In this document: positions 35,358 to 44,376 of the stretch, piece after piece
Position numbering within the stretch: position 1 is the first letter of the stretch
Layout: every line of letters starts with the position of its first letter
Notes under the pieces: model-generated
Database searches by the model: none
Told to the model about the DNA's origin: nothing
Seen by the model: only the letters and a program-made list of their open reading frames with translations
Origin: Lactonifactor longoviformis DSM 17459
GTDB lineage: Bacteria; Bacillota; Clostridia; Lachnospirales; Lachnospiraceae
Reading direction: 5' to 3'
Assembly: GCF_900129135.1 (NCBI RefSeq)
Contig: NZ_FQVI01000003.1
Span: 186,001-250,000 of the forward strand
Length of the DNA stretch: 64,000 bases
Translations under genes and position numbers: made by a program

Positions 35358-37302
35358 ACTGGCAGTAAGGAATGCAAAGCGTTCGGCAAGGGATTATCTG
35401 ATTTACCTGGTAACCGTAACCTTTTCTCTGTCTATGGTGTATGCCTTTAATCTGATTGTGTTCTCCAGCGAGATACGGAACCTAAGTTACGGCATGAGCG
35501 CCATGACCGGAATCATTATTTTTATCTCTCTGATTATTGTATTAGTCATCGGCTGGCTGATCTGTTATATGACTAGATTTATCCTGGAGAAGAGAAGCCG
35601 GGAATTCGGCACCTATCTTCTTCTGGGAATTCCCAACCGGGATGTCGCCAGCCTTTTTGTCAGGGAAAATCTCCTGATGGGCGCTGCGGCTCTTATGATA
35701 AGCCTTCTGGTGGGTAGCTTTCTGTATCAGATTCTGGATATGATAATTATGAGAATCTTTCAGGCGTCATATCAGATACAGTTTCAGTTTTCTGCCAAAG
35801 CACTGGCACTGACCGCAGGATACGGGGCTGCCATCTATCTGTTTGCCATGGCGAGAGTAAGACGGCAGCTGAGTAAAATTAAGATCTGTGATCTCCTGTA
35901 TATGGAGAAAAAAAATGAAGCCTCGGCTCTGAAGACCGGAAAGGGCCACTGGACCCTTTTTCTGGCCGCAGTGGCAGCCTGCGCTGCGGGGGGAGGTATC
36001 TTATGGTATCTCTGCCACCACAGTGAGGAGGTGCACAATGGAGGCGTGCTGCTCCTTCTCTCCGTGGTTCTGCTGATCGGGAGTATCTATGGGATCTATA
36101 TGACGGTGACCTCTTTTCTCAGCAAAACAGTGCTGGCAGGGAATAGCTTCAAATATAAGAAACACCGCCTGTTTCTTCTGAGAAATATGACCGCCAGAAT
36201 GAGAACCATGGGAGTAACCATAGGGACTCTGGCTCTGCTTTTAACCCTGACGCTTACGGCAACCTCTATGGGGCTGTTGTTTGAGCGGTTCTTTTCAGAG
36301 AAAAGAGAGAGCACCATGTCTTTTGATATCACGGCATCTACCGCACGGCCCTCTGAAGATTTGAGTCCGGTATCTGCCTATGCAGAAGAAAAACTTGGAA
36401 TTCAAAGCCAGCTTGCCTACCCATTGTATGACGGGGGAAATAAGACACTGACAGACTGGTTCCGCGAACAGGACAGTCCGGTGGGATGGATGGAATTTGC
36501 GCCGGTTCTGGCTTATTCAGATTACAAAGAGCTTAGACAAATGCTGGGATACAGAGAGACAGAACTAAAAGAGGGGAGGTATCTCATTCAGTGCACTCCC
36601 AGAATCAGGGAGATAGCAGAGCAGGAGAAAATTCCGGACATACGCTTCGGAGGGGAGACACTTACATTCCAGGAAAGCCGGTCAGAACCATTTGGAGTAG
36701 GAGATGGATTCAACGGGACAGGATACGTGGTGATTGTACCGGACAATATTGCAGCAAAGCTTCCCGTGTACCATATGTCTCTGGCTGTCCAGACCGAAAA
36801 AGAAACCACCCCGGAGGATGCGGTTAATCTGGTAAATCTCCTGTATGAAACATACAGCTATGAGGGGATTGACACCTGCAATACCAAAGGGAGCATACGG
36901 GATACGTATCTTTCTGTATTTACCATTCTGGCATTTTCCCTGTATTATGTGGGACTTATCTTCGTCTGTGCTGCCGCTGCGGTGTTGGCGGTTCATCAGT
37001 TGAGCGAGGCGGTGAAGTATCAGTTCCGCTATGAGATTCTCTCTAAACTGGGTGTGGGAAACCGGGAGGGGAAGAAACTGGTGTTTCAGCAGCAGCTGTT
37101 ATTTTTCGGGGTGCCCCTGATGATTCCGGTGCCCCTAAGCATCTTTTTGTCCAGACAGCTTTCGTACTGGATGCTGATGAATGAGATTTCCGACAAAACA
37201 TTTCTGCATTCCCAGGGAATCAGTCTGGGATTGTTCGGATTAGTTTACCTCATCTACTTTGTCACATCCTGGAGAGCCTGCTCCCGTCTGGCTTTTTCCT
37301 GA
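35338..37302 (+). CDS. ABC transporter permease, BceB-like (FtsX family)
   Basis: 654 residues with the typical BceB layout: LAVRNAKRSARDYLIYLVTV N-terminus, about ten membrane helices, and a large extracytoplasmic region (about residues 310-520) between helices 7 and 8. It overlaps bceA by 20 bp. GGAGG at 35331-35335 could serve ATG 35338 or, with better spacing, ATG 35347. Its last 63 bp overlap the convergent EamA gene. Confidence 0.9.
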   Translation: MFPMLSRLAVRNAKRSARDYLIYLVTVTFSLSMVYAFNLIVFSSEIRNLSYGMSAMTGIIIFISLIIVLVIGWLICYMTRFILEKRSREFGTYLLLGIPNRDVASLFVRENLLMGAAALMISLLVGSFLYQILDMIIMRIFQASYQIQFQFSAKALALTAGYGAAIYLFAMARVRRQLSKIKICDLLYMEKKNEASALKTGKGHWTLFLAAVAACAAGGGILWYLCHHSEEVHNGGVLLLLSVVLLIGSIYGIYMTVTSFLSKTVLAGNSFKYKKHRLFLLRNMTARMRTMGVTIGTLALLLTLTLTATSMGLLFERFFSEKRESTMSFDITASTARPSEDLSPVSAYAEEKLGIQSQLAYPLYDGGNKTLTDWFREQDSPVGWMEFAPVLAYSDYKELRQMLGYRETELKEGRYLIQCTPRIREIAEQEKIPDIRFGGETLTFQESRSEPFGVGDGFNGTGYVVIVPDNIAAKLPVYHMSLAVQTEKETTPEDAVNLVNLLYETYSYEGIDTCNTKGSIRDTYLSVFTILAFSLYYVGLIFVCAAAAVLAVHQLSEAVKYQFRYEILSKLGVGNREGKKLVFQQQLLFFGVPLMIPVPLSIFLSRQLSYWMLMNEISDKTFLHSQGISLGLFGLVYLIYFVTSWRACSRLAFS

Positions 37303-38136
37303 CAAATAAGCAGAGACAAGGACAACAGCTGTGCCGGCCAGCTGAACGGGGGAAATGGGCTCCCCCAGAAAGGCGGCGGCAAAGAAGACAGCAGATACAG
37401 GATCAATGTAGCTGAGTACAGCCGTAAGATGTGTAGGGGTCTCCTTCAAACCGGAGAAATACAGATAACATGCAATGCCGGTATGTACAATCCCCAAAAT
37501 CAAAAGCATGGGAAGGTTGGACCTCACTACAGAAAAATTATGATTCTTTACGAGCACCGGAGAGAGCACCAGAGCGGCAGCCAGCAGCTGTATCAGCGTC
37601 CGGTCCATATTATCGATGTTGTCCAGCTTTTTATTGCAGAGAATCAGCATGGCATAAAACAGAGCAGAACCGGCACCGCATAAAAGCCCCAGCCCGTGAT
37701 GGTACACGGTCAGGGCGGATTCCCCGGAGCTGAATACAATAAGAGCCAGTCCGGCTGGAGCCAGAAGGGCAGTGATAACCTGTTTTTTGGACAGATGTTC
37801 CCCCAGGACAAAGGGAGCCGCGAATAAAACCAGCACCGGTGCCAGATAATAGGTCATAGTGCCGGCGGCTACAGTGGTCCAGCGCAGTGCCTGGAAAAAC
37901 AGGAGCCAGTTGATCCCCATAATAACACCTGATACGGCGGCCAGACAGAGAGCCCTTTTCCCGCAGCGGAAGGGGTTCTTTTTTTTCAGCAGCATTAGGA
38001 GGGAGAAAAAAATGCTGGCAATAAAAACGCGGTAGAAGACAAGTTCCACGGTAGATAAAGAAATTCCCCGGACAAATATGCCGATACTTCCGAAAATCAG
38101 CATGGGGATAATAAGCTTCAGGCAGGATTTCCACAT
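37240..38136 (-). CDS. EamA/DMT family transporter
   Basis: 298 residues, about ten helices in two EamA repeats (for example GINWLLFFQALRWTTVAAGT and SYIDPVSAVFFAAAFLGE). The family exports metabolites or amino acids; substrate unknown. The 3' end runs 63 bp into the bceB-like coding region. The last ~20 residues (GSPGCDKVDEVN end) lie beyond the usual domain, so the overlap could result from loss of an earlier stop. Confidence 0.88.
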   Translation of the reverse strand: MWKSCLKLIIPMLIFGSIGIFVRGISLSTVELVFYRVFIASIFFSLLMLLKKKNPFRCGKRALCLAAVSGVIMGINWLLFFQALRWTTVAAGTMTYYLAPVLVLFAAPFVLGEHLSKKQVITALLAPAGLALIVFSSGESALTVYHHGLGLLCGAGSALFYAMLILCNKKLDNIDNMDRTLIQLLAAALVLSPVLVKNHNFSVVRSNLPMLLILGIVHTGIACYLYFSGLKETPTHLTAVLSYIDPVSAVFFAAAFLGEPISPVQLAGTAVVLVSAYLSGKSQTGAGSPGCDKVDEVN

Positions 38137-38170
38137 AAGTTTCTCTCACTTTCATTAGATTCTCCGCAGG

Positions 38171-38216
38171 GAGATAAGCTATCTCTTATTCTAAGTGACA
38201 GGAGAAAGCAAGTCAA
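38171..38216 (-). promoter_or_regulatory. Promoter and operator-like palindrome of the EamA gene
   Basis: On the minus strand TTGACT (38216-38211), 17-bp spacer, TAGAAT (38193-38188). Just downstream lies GAGATA-AGC-TATCTC (38171-38185), a perfect 6-3-6 inverted repeat placed as a repressor site would be. No regulator gene is adjacent. Confidence 0.65.
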
Positions 38217-38258
38217 TCGGATTTGGGACTGTACCTTTCTCTGAAATAGAAAAAACTG

Positions 38259-38287
38259 ATGAGAAAAAGGGATAACTGTGATACACT
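38259..38287 (+). promoter_or_regulatory. Promoter of the GreA-like gene
   Basis: ATGAGA (38259-38264), 17-bp spacer and extended -10 TGATACACT with TACACT at 38282-38287. ATG 38335 follows AAAGGAG. Confidence 0.5.
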
Positions 38288-38334
38288 GTTAAGGGACAGA
38301 AATAAGGGAAAAGACAGGAGTTAAAGGAGCAAGT

Positions 38335-38838
38335 ATGAGGGAACAGTTAACAAAGAGCGACGTAAAAAAGATTCAGGAAGAGATAGAATACAGAAAGCTG
38401 GTTGTGCGGAAAGAAGCAATAGAGGCCGTGAAGGAAGCCAGGGCTCAGGGAGATCTCAGCGAGAATTTTGAATATTATGCGGCCAAGAAGGATAAGAATA
38501 AAAATGAGAGCCGGATCCGCTATCTGGAGAGGATGCTGAAAACAGCTGTCATCGTATCGGATGAGTCCAGGGAGGACGAAGTAGGGATTAATAATACGGT
38601 AAAAATATATTTTGAGGATGAGGACGAGACAGAAGAATTCAAGCTGGTAACCTCTATCCGGGGAAATTCTCTGAAGGGTATGATCAGCACTGAGTCTCCC
38701 ATCGGTAAGGCTATTCTGGGACATAAAGCGGGGGACCGGGTATTGGTTAAAATAAATGAAGAAACCGGATACTACGTTGTTGTCAGGGAAATCCAGAACA
38801 CCCGGGATGACAGCACTGATAAAATCAGAGGATTCTGA
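38335..38838 (+). CDS. Transcription elongation factor GreA-like
   Basis: 167 residues. N-terminal coiled coil with the acidic tip GDLSENFEYYAAK (canonical GreA has DLSENAEY) and the C-terminal FKBP-like domain with SPIGKAILGHKAGDRVLV. GreA stimulates transcript cleavage by backtracked RNA polymerase. The Phe in the tip motif suggests a paralogue, so gene symbol greA is not assigned with certainty. Confidence 0.88.
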   Translation: MREQLTKSDVKKIQEEIEYRKLVVRKEAIEAVKEARAQGDLSENFEYYAAKKDKNKNESRIRYLERMLKTAVIVSDESREDEVGINNTVKIYFEDEDETEEFKLVTSIRGNSLKGMISTESPIGKAILGHKAGDRVLVKINEETGYYVVVREIQNTRDDSTDKIRGF

Positions 38839-38870
38839 CCGAAGGTCTGCCTTGCATGGAAGGGAAAGCT

Positions 38871-39746
38871 ATGAGAAATCAGATTATCCATCTAAAAACG
38901 ATAGAACGGAATACTACCCTGTATCATTACACACAGATTGCTGGGGTGCAGGGAATTTTGGATGAAAAAAGCTTTTGGGCTACAAAAAGTGACTTTCTCA
39001 ATGACCCGAGAGAATTTTCTTACATCATAGAAGTGATCCAGCAGATGAGCGGATCCGTCTTTAAGAACAAAGAATGGAAGGAGCTTTTCCTTAAGAATAT
39101 TTTCAAGGAGGGGGATCATTTTGTCTATGAGAAAAATAAAGAATTTTTCGTACTGGCATTTTCCACCTGCTCCGACAGCATAACTCTGTGGGCAGAGTTT
39201 GGCAATGAGACCGGATACAACATGGCCTTTGACAGTGAAAAAATCATCAAAAAGATAGCGAAAAGCAATGCCATTGCCTATCACGGATATGTGGTATATG
39301 CCCTGGAGGAACAGAGAGACTATATTTTGGATCTGATGCAGAAGAAGATACCGGAGTCCTTTGGGCTTTCCTTTGCCGATATTATGAACAGAGGTATGAC
39401 CTCGGAGAGCGATCCCGTGTTCCAGAAGGCGTGCAGAATGTTTCAGAAAGCCGCCAAAATCTATGCGATGTTCTTTAAGCAGGAGGGATTTACAGAAGAA
39501 CGGGAGTATCGGTTTGTGTTTAAAAAGAGCGAGGGGATGAATGTGTTATTCCGGGAAAAAGAAGGTTTTTTAATTCCCTATATAAAGATTACCATGCTGG
39601 AATCAGACAATAAGCTGCCGATCCGGGGAATTACCGTGGCTCCCAAAAATGACAGTGATCTGGCGAGAAAAGGAATGGAATATTATCTGCACAGGCACGG
39701 GTACCAGGTTCCGGTAGAACTGTCCAGGATAAAACTGAGATACTGA
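38871..39746 (+). CDS. DUF2971 domain-containing protein
   Basis: 291 residues. The family pattern TLYHYTQIAGVQGILDEKSF, ATKSDFLNDPREF, then FSTCSDSITLWAEFGN and EEREYRFVF is clear. Function is unknown; some relatives occur near phage-defence genes but nothing here supports that. ATG 38871 is preferred over the one at 38856 because GAAGGGAAAG precedes it. It begins 32 bp after the GreA-like gene. Confidence 0.85.
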   Translation: MRNQIIHLKTIERNTTLYHYTQIAGVQGILDEKSFWATKSDFLNDPREFSYIIEVIQQMSGSVFKNKEWKELFLKNIFKEGDHFVYEKNKEFFVLAFSTCSDSITLWAEFGNETGYNMAFDSEKIIKKIAKSNAIAYHGYVVYALEEQRDYILDLMQKKIPESFGLSFADIMNRGMTSESDPVFQKACRMFQKAAKIYAMFFKQEGFTEEREYRFVFKKSEGMNVLFREKEGFLIPYIKITMLESDNKLPIRGITVAPKNDSDLARKGMEYYLHRHGYQVPVELSRIKLRY

Positions 39747-39854
39747 TAAAGATGTAAAAAAAGTGATAAAATTTGAATATTTGTGATATACAAAAATCTT
39801 CTGAAAAGTGATAATATTTCTATTACGTTAAAAATTTCACGGAGGGTTTTTGTT

Positions 39855-40883
39855 ATGAATATGTATCGCTGGATAGAAAAAATGATTTATGCGGATGAGA
39901 AAAAACCAATGCCTATATTGTCCTTTCCGTCAGTGCAGCTATTGTGTGTTACGGTGAAGGAATTAGTCGCGGACAGTAATTACCAGGCGCTGGGGATGAA
40001 GATGCTTGCAGATAAGTACGACACGGCAGCGGCAGTGAGCTTTATGGATCTGTCTGTGGAGGCGGAAGCCTTCGGCGCGCGCTGCGTCTATGCGGCGGAT
40101 GAGGTTCCCACAATCATAGGGAATATAGTGAAAACAGAAGAAGAGGCTGAGCGGCTTAAGATCCCTGAGGTGGGGGCTGGACGTACCGGCGTATGCCTGG
40201 AGGGTATCCGGAAAGCCCTGAAGCTTATCACCGATCGCCCGGTATTCGCAGGCTGCATCGGTCCCTTTTCACTGGCTGGGAGACTGATGGATGTGAACGA
40301 GGTGATGCTGTACTGCTACGAGGAGCCGGATATGGTACACACGATTCTTCGGAAGGTGACGGACTTTCTCATTGCCTATATTCTGGAATACAAAAAAACA
40401 GGGGCCCACGGAATTGTGATGGCGGAACCCCTTGCCGGTATGCTGTCTCCCCAGCTCATGGAGGAATTCTCCAGTGCCTACGTAAAAGAGATTGTTGAAA
40501 AGACGCAGGATCAGGGGTTTGTGGTTATCTATCATAACTGCGGCAATTATGTTATCCAGCTCATCGATCAGATCCTGGATACCGGGTGTCTCATGTACCA
40601 TTTCGGGGACAGCATCGATATGAAGGAGATGATGCAGCGCATCCCGAAAAACTGTCTTGCTATGGGGAATGTAAGCCCCTCTGCACAGTTTCTCAACGGG
40701 ACGCCCTCTTCTGTGAGGATAGAGACTATGAGGGTGCTGGAAAACTGTAAAGAATTTCCAAACTTTATCGTTTCTTCCGGATGCGATATTCCGCCGCTGA
40801 CAGAATTTGAGAATATAGATGCATTCTTTGACACTGCAAAATCATTTTATTATAAACAGCATTTGCTGGATATGATTGTATAA
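39855..40883 (+). CDS. Uroporphyrinogen decarboxylase / MtaA-CmuA family methyltransferase-like protein
   Basis: 342 residues. The zinc-thiol signature of corrinoid:CoM-type methyltransferases is visible as YHNCGNY (about residue 233) and SSGCDIPP (about 307). The (beta/alpha)8 UroD fold is supported by FAGCIGPFSLAGRLM. Haem synthesis is unlikely because no other haem genes are near. A methylcobamide-dependent methyl transfer is inferred. GGAGGG stands 8 nt before ATG 39855. The next gene is a PocR-AraC regulator that may control it. Confidence 0.82.
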   Translation: MNMYRWIEKMIYADEKKPMPILSFPSVQLLCVTVKELVADSNYQALGMKMLADKYDTAAAVSFMDLSVEAEAFGARCVYAADEVPTIIGNIVKTEEEAERLKIPEVGAGRTGVCLEGIRKALKLITDRPVFAGCIGPFSLAGRLMDVNEVMLYCYEEPDMVHTILRKVTDFLIAYILEYKKTGAHGIVMAEPLAGMLSPQLMEEFSSAYVKEIVEKTQDQGFVVIYHNCGNYVIQLIDQILDTGCLMYHFGDSIDMKEMMQRIPKNCLAMGNVSPSAQFLNGTPSSVRIETMRVLENCKEFPNFIVSSGCDIPPLTEFENIDAFFDTAKSFYYKQHLLDMIV

Positions 40884-40906
40884 ATAAGATATTTATGATA
40901 TTCTGA

Positions 40907-40951
40907 GAAACAGGAAGGTTCAGGTCGTGGCCGTGGAATCCTCCTGTTTTT
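40907..40951 (+). terminator. Terminator after the methyltransferase-like gene
   Basis: AAACAGGA (40908-40915) pairs with TCCTGTTT (40942-40949) followed by more T. It separates the methyltransferase-like gene from the regulator. Confidence 0.65.
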
Positions 40952-41010
40952 CTATGAGGGGACAGGAGGGGAGAACAGAAAACTAGGGAAAGCACAACAG
41001 GAGAAGTGGA

Positions 41011-42267
41011 ATGTCGGGACATATGTGGGAACAGGTAATAAAATACAGCAGACATCTTGCGGAAATATTTGGTGTGGAGTGTGTACCGGTAAATCAGGGG
41101 GACCAGGAGCAAGGTGAGAATAAGTGGGAACCAGGAGAGATATGCAAAGCCTGCGAACAGTGCAATCATTTTGGATGCTGGGGGATGAACGCCTATCGGA
41201 AAGGCTGCGAGGAAGCCTATCGCTGGGACGGCATCTATATATCCCTCTGCCCCTTGGGACTTATATTAATAACAGCACCGCTGTCTGACGAGACCGGTGA
41301 GCTGGCGGGGGGGATCGCGGCCGGCCCTCTGTGCATGGGTAACCCGGAGGATAATTTTCAGGAAATATACGATCCAGTCCTTCAAAAAATTGTATCTGAG
41401 AGTCCCTGTTTTGCACCGGAGAAGATACAGAGTATGGGCGAGATTATGAGCGCCGTTACCGGGTTTATTTCAGGGGTTACTCACGGGAAAGCAGGCAGGT
41501 ATTTTTACAAGCAGGAACATCTGCTTAATGCTATATATGCGGAGAAGCTCAAAAAAACAGAAGATACAGAATATTATACTTATCCCATTGCTCTGGAACG
41601 AAAACTGCGGATCGCAGTAAGAAGCAAGGCAGTGGAGGAAGCTCAGGTGCTTCTCAATCAGATTCTTGCCTATATCTATGTCTCTAATTGTCATAACCTG
41701 AAGGCAATAAAACCCAGGCTGTCTGAGCTGGTGGTAGTTATCTCCAGGGCAGCGGTGGATGCGGGGGCAGACATGAATGAGACGGATGCAATGATTCAGA
41801 TGTTTGTAAACCATATTCACGAATTTGAGAGCATTGAGGAACTCAGCATATGGACCACTAACCTGATGCAGCAGCTCATTGCCTATACTTTTAACTTTGA
41901 TAATGTAAAACATGCGGATGTAGTGTACAAAGCAGTTGAATATATAAAGGATAATTACAGAAGGAAGATAACCGTGGATGAATTAGCTGCCCTTACATAC
42001 GTGAACAAGTCTTACCTGGGTACCATATTTAAGAAGGAGACAGGCAGCACTATTCCGCAGTATATTAATGAAGTACGGGTAGAAAAGAGTAAGCTCCTTC
42101 TCTTGGAGGAGAATCTGAGTATTGTAGAGATTGCCAGCCTGTGCGGGTTTGAAGGGCAGAGCTATTTTACGAAGGTCTTCCGGGAAATCGTGGGGATGAC
42201 TCCCAAAAAATATAGGGAAGAGAGGGGAAAAAAGCGGTTTTTAATAGACAAAGGAGATAATTTGTGA
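41011..42267 (+). CDS. PocR-domain AraC family regulator
   Basis: 418 residues. The N-terminal ~160 residues form a PocR-type ligand domain with a Cys-rich segment (CKACEQCNHFGCWGMNAYRKGC and CPLG). The C-terminal ~110 residues carry two AraC helix-turn-helix motifs (VDELAALTYVNKSYLGTIFK and VEIASLCGFEGQSYFTKVFR). PocR domains sense small alcohols or aldehydes in characterised cases. AGGAGAAG precedes ATG 41011. It probably activates the preceding methyltransferase-like gene or a distant set. Confidence 0.88.
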   Translation: MSGHMWEQVIKYSRHLAEIFGVECVPVNQGDQEQGENKWEPGEICKACEQCNHFGCWGMNAYRKGCEEAYRWDGIYISLCPLGLILITAPLSDETGELAGGIAAGPLCMGNPEDNFQEIYDPVLQKIVSESPCFAPEKIQSMGEIMSAVTGFISGVTHGKAGRYFYKQEHLLNAIYAEKLKKTEDTEYYTYPIALERKLRIAVRSKAVEEAQVLLNQILAYIYVSNCHNLKAIKPRLSELVVVISRAAVDAGADMNETDAMIQMFVNHIHEFESIEELSIWTTNLMQQLIAYTFNFDNVKHADVVYKAVEYIKDNYRRKITVDELAALTYVNKSYLGTIFKKETGSTIPQYINEVRVEKSKLLLLEENLSIVEIASLCGFEGQSYFTKVFREIVGMTPKKYREERGKKRFLIDKGDNL

Positions 42268-42323
42268 TATATTGAATGCAATTCAGGTGTGTCTGGGTAC
42301 TTGAATGATTGTACCAGAAAACT

Positions 42324-42375
42324 GCCGGATACAGAGAGATACAGGTCAACTGCATCTCTCTGTATCCGGCTTTTT
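42324..42375 (+). terminator. Intrinsic terminator after the PocR-AraC gene
   Basis: GCCGGATACAGAGAGAT (42324-42340) and its exact complement (42354-42370) form a 17-bp perfect stem with a 13-nt loop, followed by TTTTT. Confidence 0.92.
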
Positions 42376-42428
42376 GTATTCCTGAAAGGTTGCCTGAAGC
42401 TTTGGATAAGAAGGGAAAGGAGTTAACG

Positions 42429-43040
42429 ATGTATTTGATGATTGACAATTATGATTCATTTGTCCATAATCTGGCGGCATATTTTAAAGAACTGGGGGTT
42501 GAACTGGAGATTGTCAGAAATGACAGTATAGATCCCGTGAAGGCGGAGAGAGAGGCCGCATCCGGCGGACTGGAAGGAATTATCATATCTCCGGGTCCCA
42601 AAAGTCCCTCCGAGTGCGAAGGTGTGGGAGAGATGGTGAAGAGGCTGGCGGGGAGGATACCTATCCTTGGGGTCTGTCTGGGACACCAGATCATAGGGCG
42701 GGAATTCGGAGGTCAGATTAAAAAGGGGGTGCGGCCCATGCATGGAAAGGTTACAGGGCTCGTGCATAACGGAAAGGGACTCTTTGAAGGGCTGCCGGAA
42801 GCCTTTCAGGTAACCCGGTATCACTCTCTGGTGGTAGACAGACATACGCTTCCCGGCTGTATGGAGGCTGATGCCTGGTCCAAAGACGGAGAGATTATGG
42901 GTATGCACCACAGAAATATGCCGGTTTATAGCGTGCAGTTTCATCCGGAAGCAGTACTGACAGATTATGGACATGAGCTTCTGCATAATTTTTTAAAGTG
43001 TGCGGGGCATTGGAGGGCAGAGCATGGGTACAGTAATTAG
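42429..43040 (+). CDS. pabA: Aminodeoxychorismate/anthranilate synthase glutamine amidotransferase component
   Basis: 203 residues. MIDNYDSFVHNLAAYF, the nucleophile motif GVCLGHQ, and YSVQFHPEA with the catalytic His and Glu identify a class I amidotransferase. It supplies ammonia to PabB for p-aminobenzoate and folate synthesis. It overlaps pabB by 17 bp. Anthranilate synthase function is possible, but the pabB and pabC neighbours favour PabA. AAGGAG precedes ATG 42429. Confidence 0.92.
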   Translation: MYLMIDNYDSFVHNLAAYFKELGVELEIVRNDSIDPVKAEREAASGGLEGIIISPGPKSPSECEGVGEMVKRLAGRIPILGVCLGHQIIGREFGGQIKKGVRPMHGKVTGLVHNGKGLFEGLPEAFQVTRYHSLVVDRHTLPGCMEADAWSKDGEIMGMHHRNMPVYSVQFHPEAVLTDYGHELLHNFLKCAGHWRAEHGYSN

Positions 43041-44376
43041 AAGATTATCCTTTTACCGGGAACCAGAAGATATTTTCCGCAGATTCAGGGAAGAGCCTAT
43101 GGCCGTTTTTTTGGACTCATCCCTTGAGAACAGGCTGGGAAGGTACTCCATGATAGGACTATACCCTTATGTATGTCTCAGAGAGGAAGACGGTATCTGC
43201 TACTGCAATAACAGCAGGACGGAGGAAAGCCTGGAATCTCTTCTGAACAAATATCTGAAGGAAAATAAGGAGGCAAACCCCACCGGGCTTCCCATGGTAT
43301 CCGGTGCAGTGGGGTATCTCAGCTATGATTATGGAAGAAAGTTTGAGGGGATACCTTCCCGGCATGAGAAGAAAATTCATATGCCGGAGGCAATGTTCTG
43401 TTTTTACGATGTATATATTATAGGAGATCTGGAGAAGAAAACCCTCTTTCTGACCGCAAGAGGGGAGACCGGAATGCCGGAGGAAGTTCTGGATAAAGTG
43501 GAAAAAGAGATAGAGAAGGCTTCTTGCGGGAGGAACTGTCAGAGGCAGACAGAGCTGGCGGAATTTCAGCCAAACTTTACGAAAGACGAGTATAAACAGG
43601 CAATAGAAAACATGATGAAATATATGGAGGAAGGGCACATCTATGTGGCCAATATGACACAGCAGCTGACGATTGAAAGCAAAAAGAGTCCATATGAAGT
43701 TTTTTCCTATCTTCGGCGGCATAATCCGTCCCCGTTCGGCAGCTATATGAATTATGGAGACTTCCAAATCGTGAGCGCATCTGTGGAACGTTTCTTTAAA
43801 ATAAGAAACGGTATTATAGAGACCCGTCCCATCAAGGGAACCAGAAAAAGAGGGGAGACTCCCGGTGAGGATGAAGCGCTGCGTCTGGAACTGGAAAATT
43901 CTGACAAGGATAAGAGTGAGCTGCTGATGATTGTGGATTTGGAACGGAATGATCTGAACCGGATCTGTGAGCCAGGGAGTGTGGAAGTGACGGAACTTTT
44001 TCAGGTGGAGGAATACGCTACTGTATTTCAGCTGGTTTCAGCCGTACAGGGGAGACTGAAAAAGGGGATGGACGGAATGGATGTGATACCTGCAGTTTTC
44101 CCCGGAGGTTCTATTACAGGCGCTCCCAAGATAAGGGCAATGGAGATTATTGATGAACTGGAACATGACCGCAGAGGCCTCTACACGGGGAGCATCGGGT
44201 ACCTGTCCTTTTCCGGAGACTGTGACCTGAATATTGTTATCCGCACAGCTGTCTATGAGAATGGGAGATACCATCTGGGAGTGGGGGGCGGAATTACTTA
44301 CGAATCTGATGTGGAATTTGAATATGAGGAAACTTTACAAAAAGCAAAAGCAATCTTGGAGGCAGTATATGAATGA
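43024..44376 (+). CDS. pabB: Aminodeoxychorismate synthase component I
   Basis: 450 residues of the chorismate-binding family. The motif RPIKGTRKRG contains the Lys that distinguishes PabB from most anthranilate synthases. FPGGSITGAPKIRAMEIIDE and GIGYLSF-type segments (here TGSIGYLSF) are present. It aminates chorismate to aminodeoxychorismate. GGAGGG lies before ATG 43024, inside the end of pabA, and the gene overlaps pabC by 8 bp. Confidence 0.92.
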   Translation: MGTVIRRLSFYREPEDIFRRFREEPMAVFLDSSLENRLGRYSMIGLYPYVCLREEDGICYCNNSRTEESLESLLNKYLKENKEANPTGLPMVSGAVGYLSYDYGRKFEGIPSRHEKKIHMPEAMFCFYDVYIIGDLEKKTLFLTARGETGMPEEVLDKVEKEIEKASCGRNCQRQTELAEFQPNFTKDEYKQAIENMMKYMEEGHIYVANMTQQLTIESKKSPYEVFSYLRRHNPSPFGSYMNYGDFQIVSASVERFFKIRNGIIETRPIKGTRKRGETPGEDEALRLELENSDKDKSELLMIVDLERNDLNRICEPGSVEVTELFQVEEYATVFQLVSAVQGRLKKGMDGMDVIPAVFPGGSITGAPKIRAMEIIDELEHDRRGLYTGSIGYLSFSGDCDLNIVIRTAVYENGRYHLGVGGGITYESDVEFEYEETLQKAKAILEAVYE

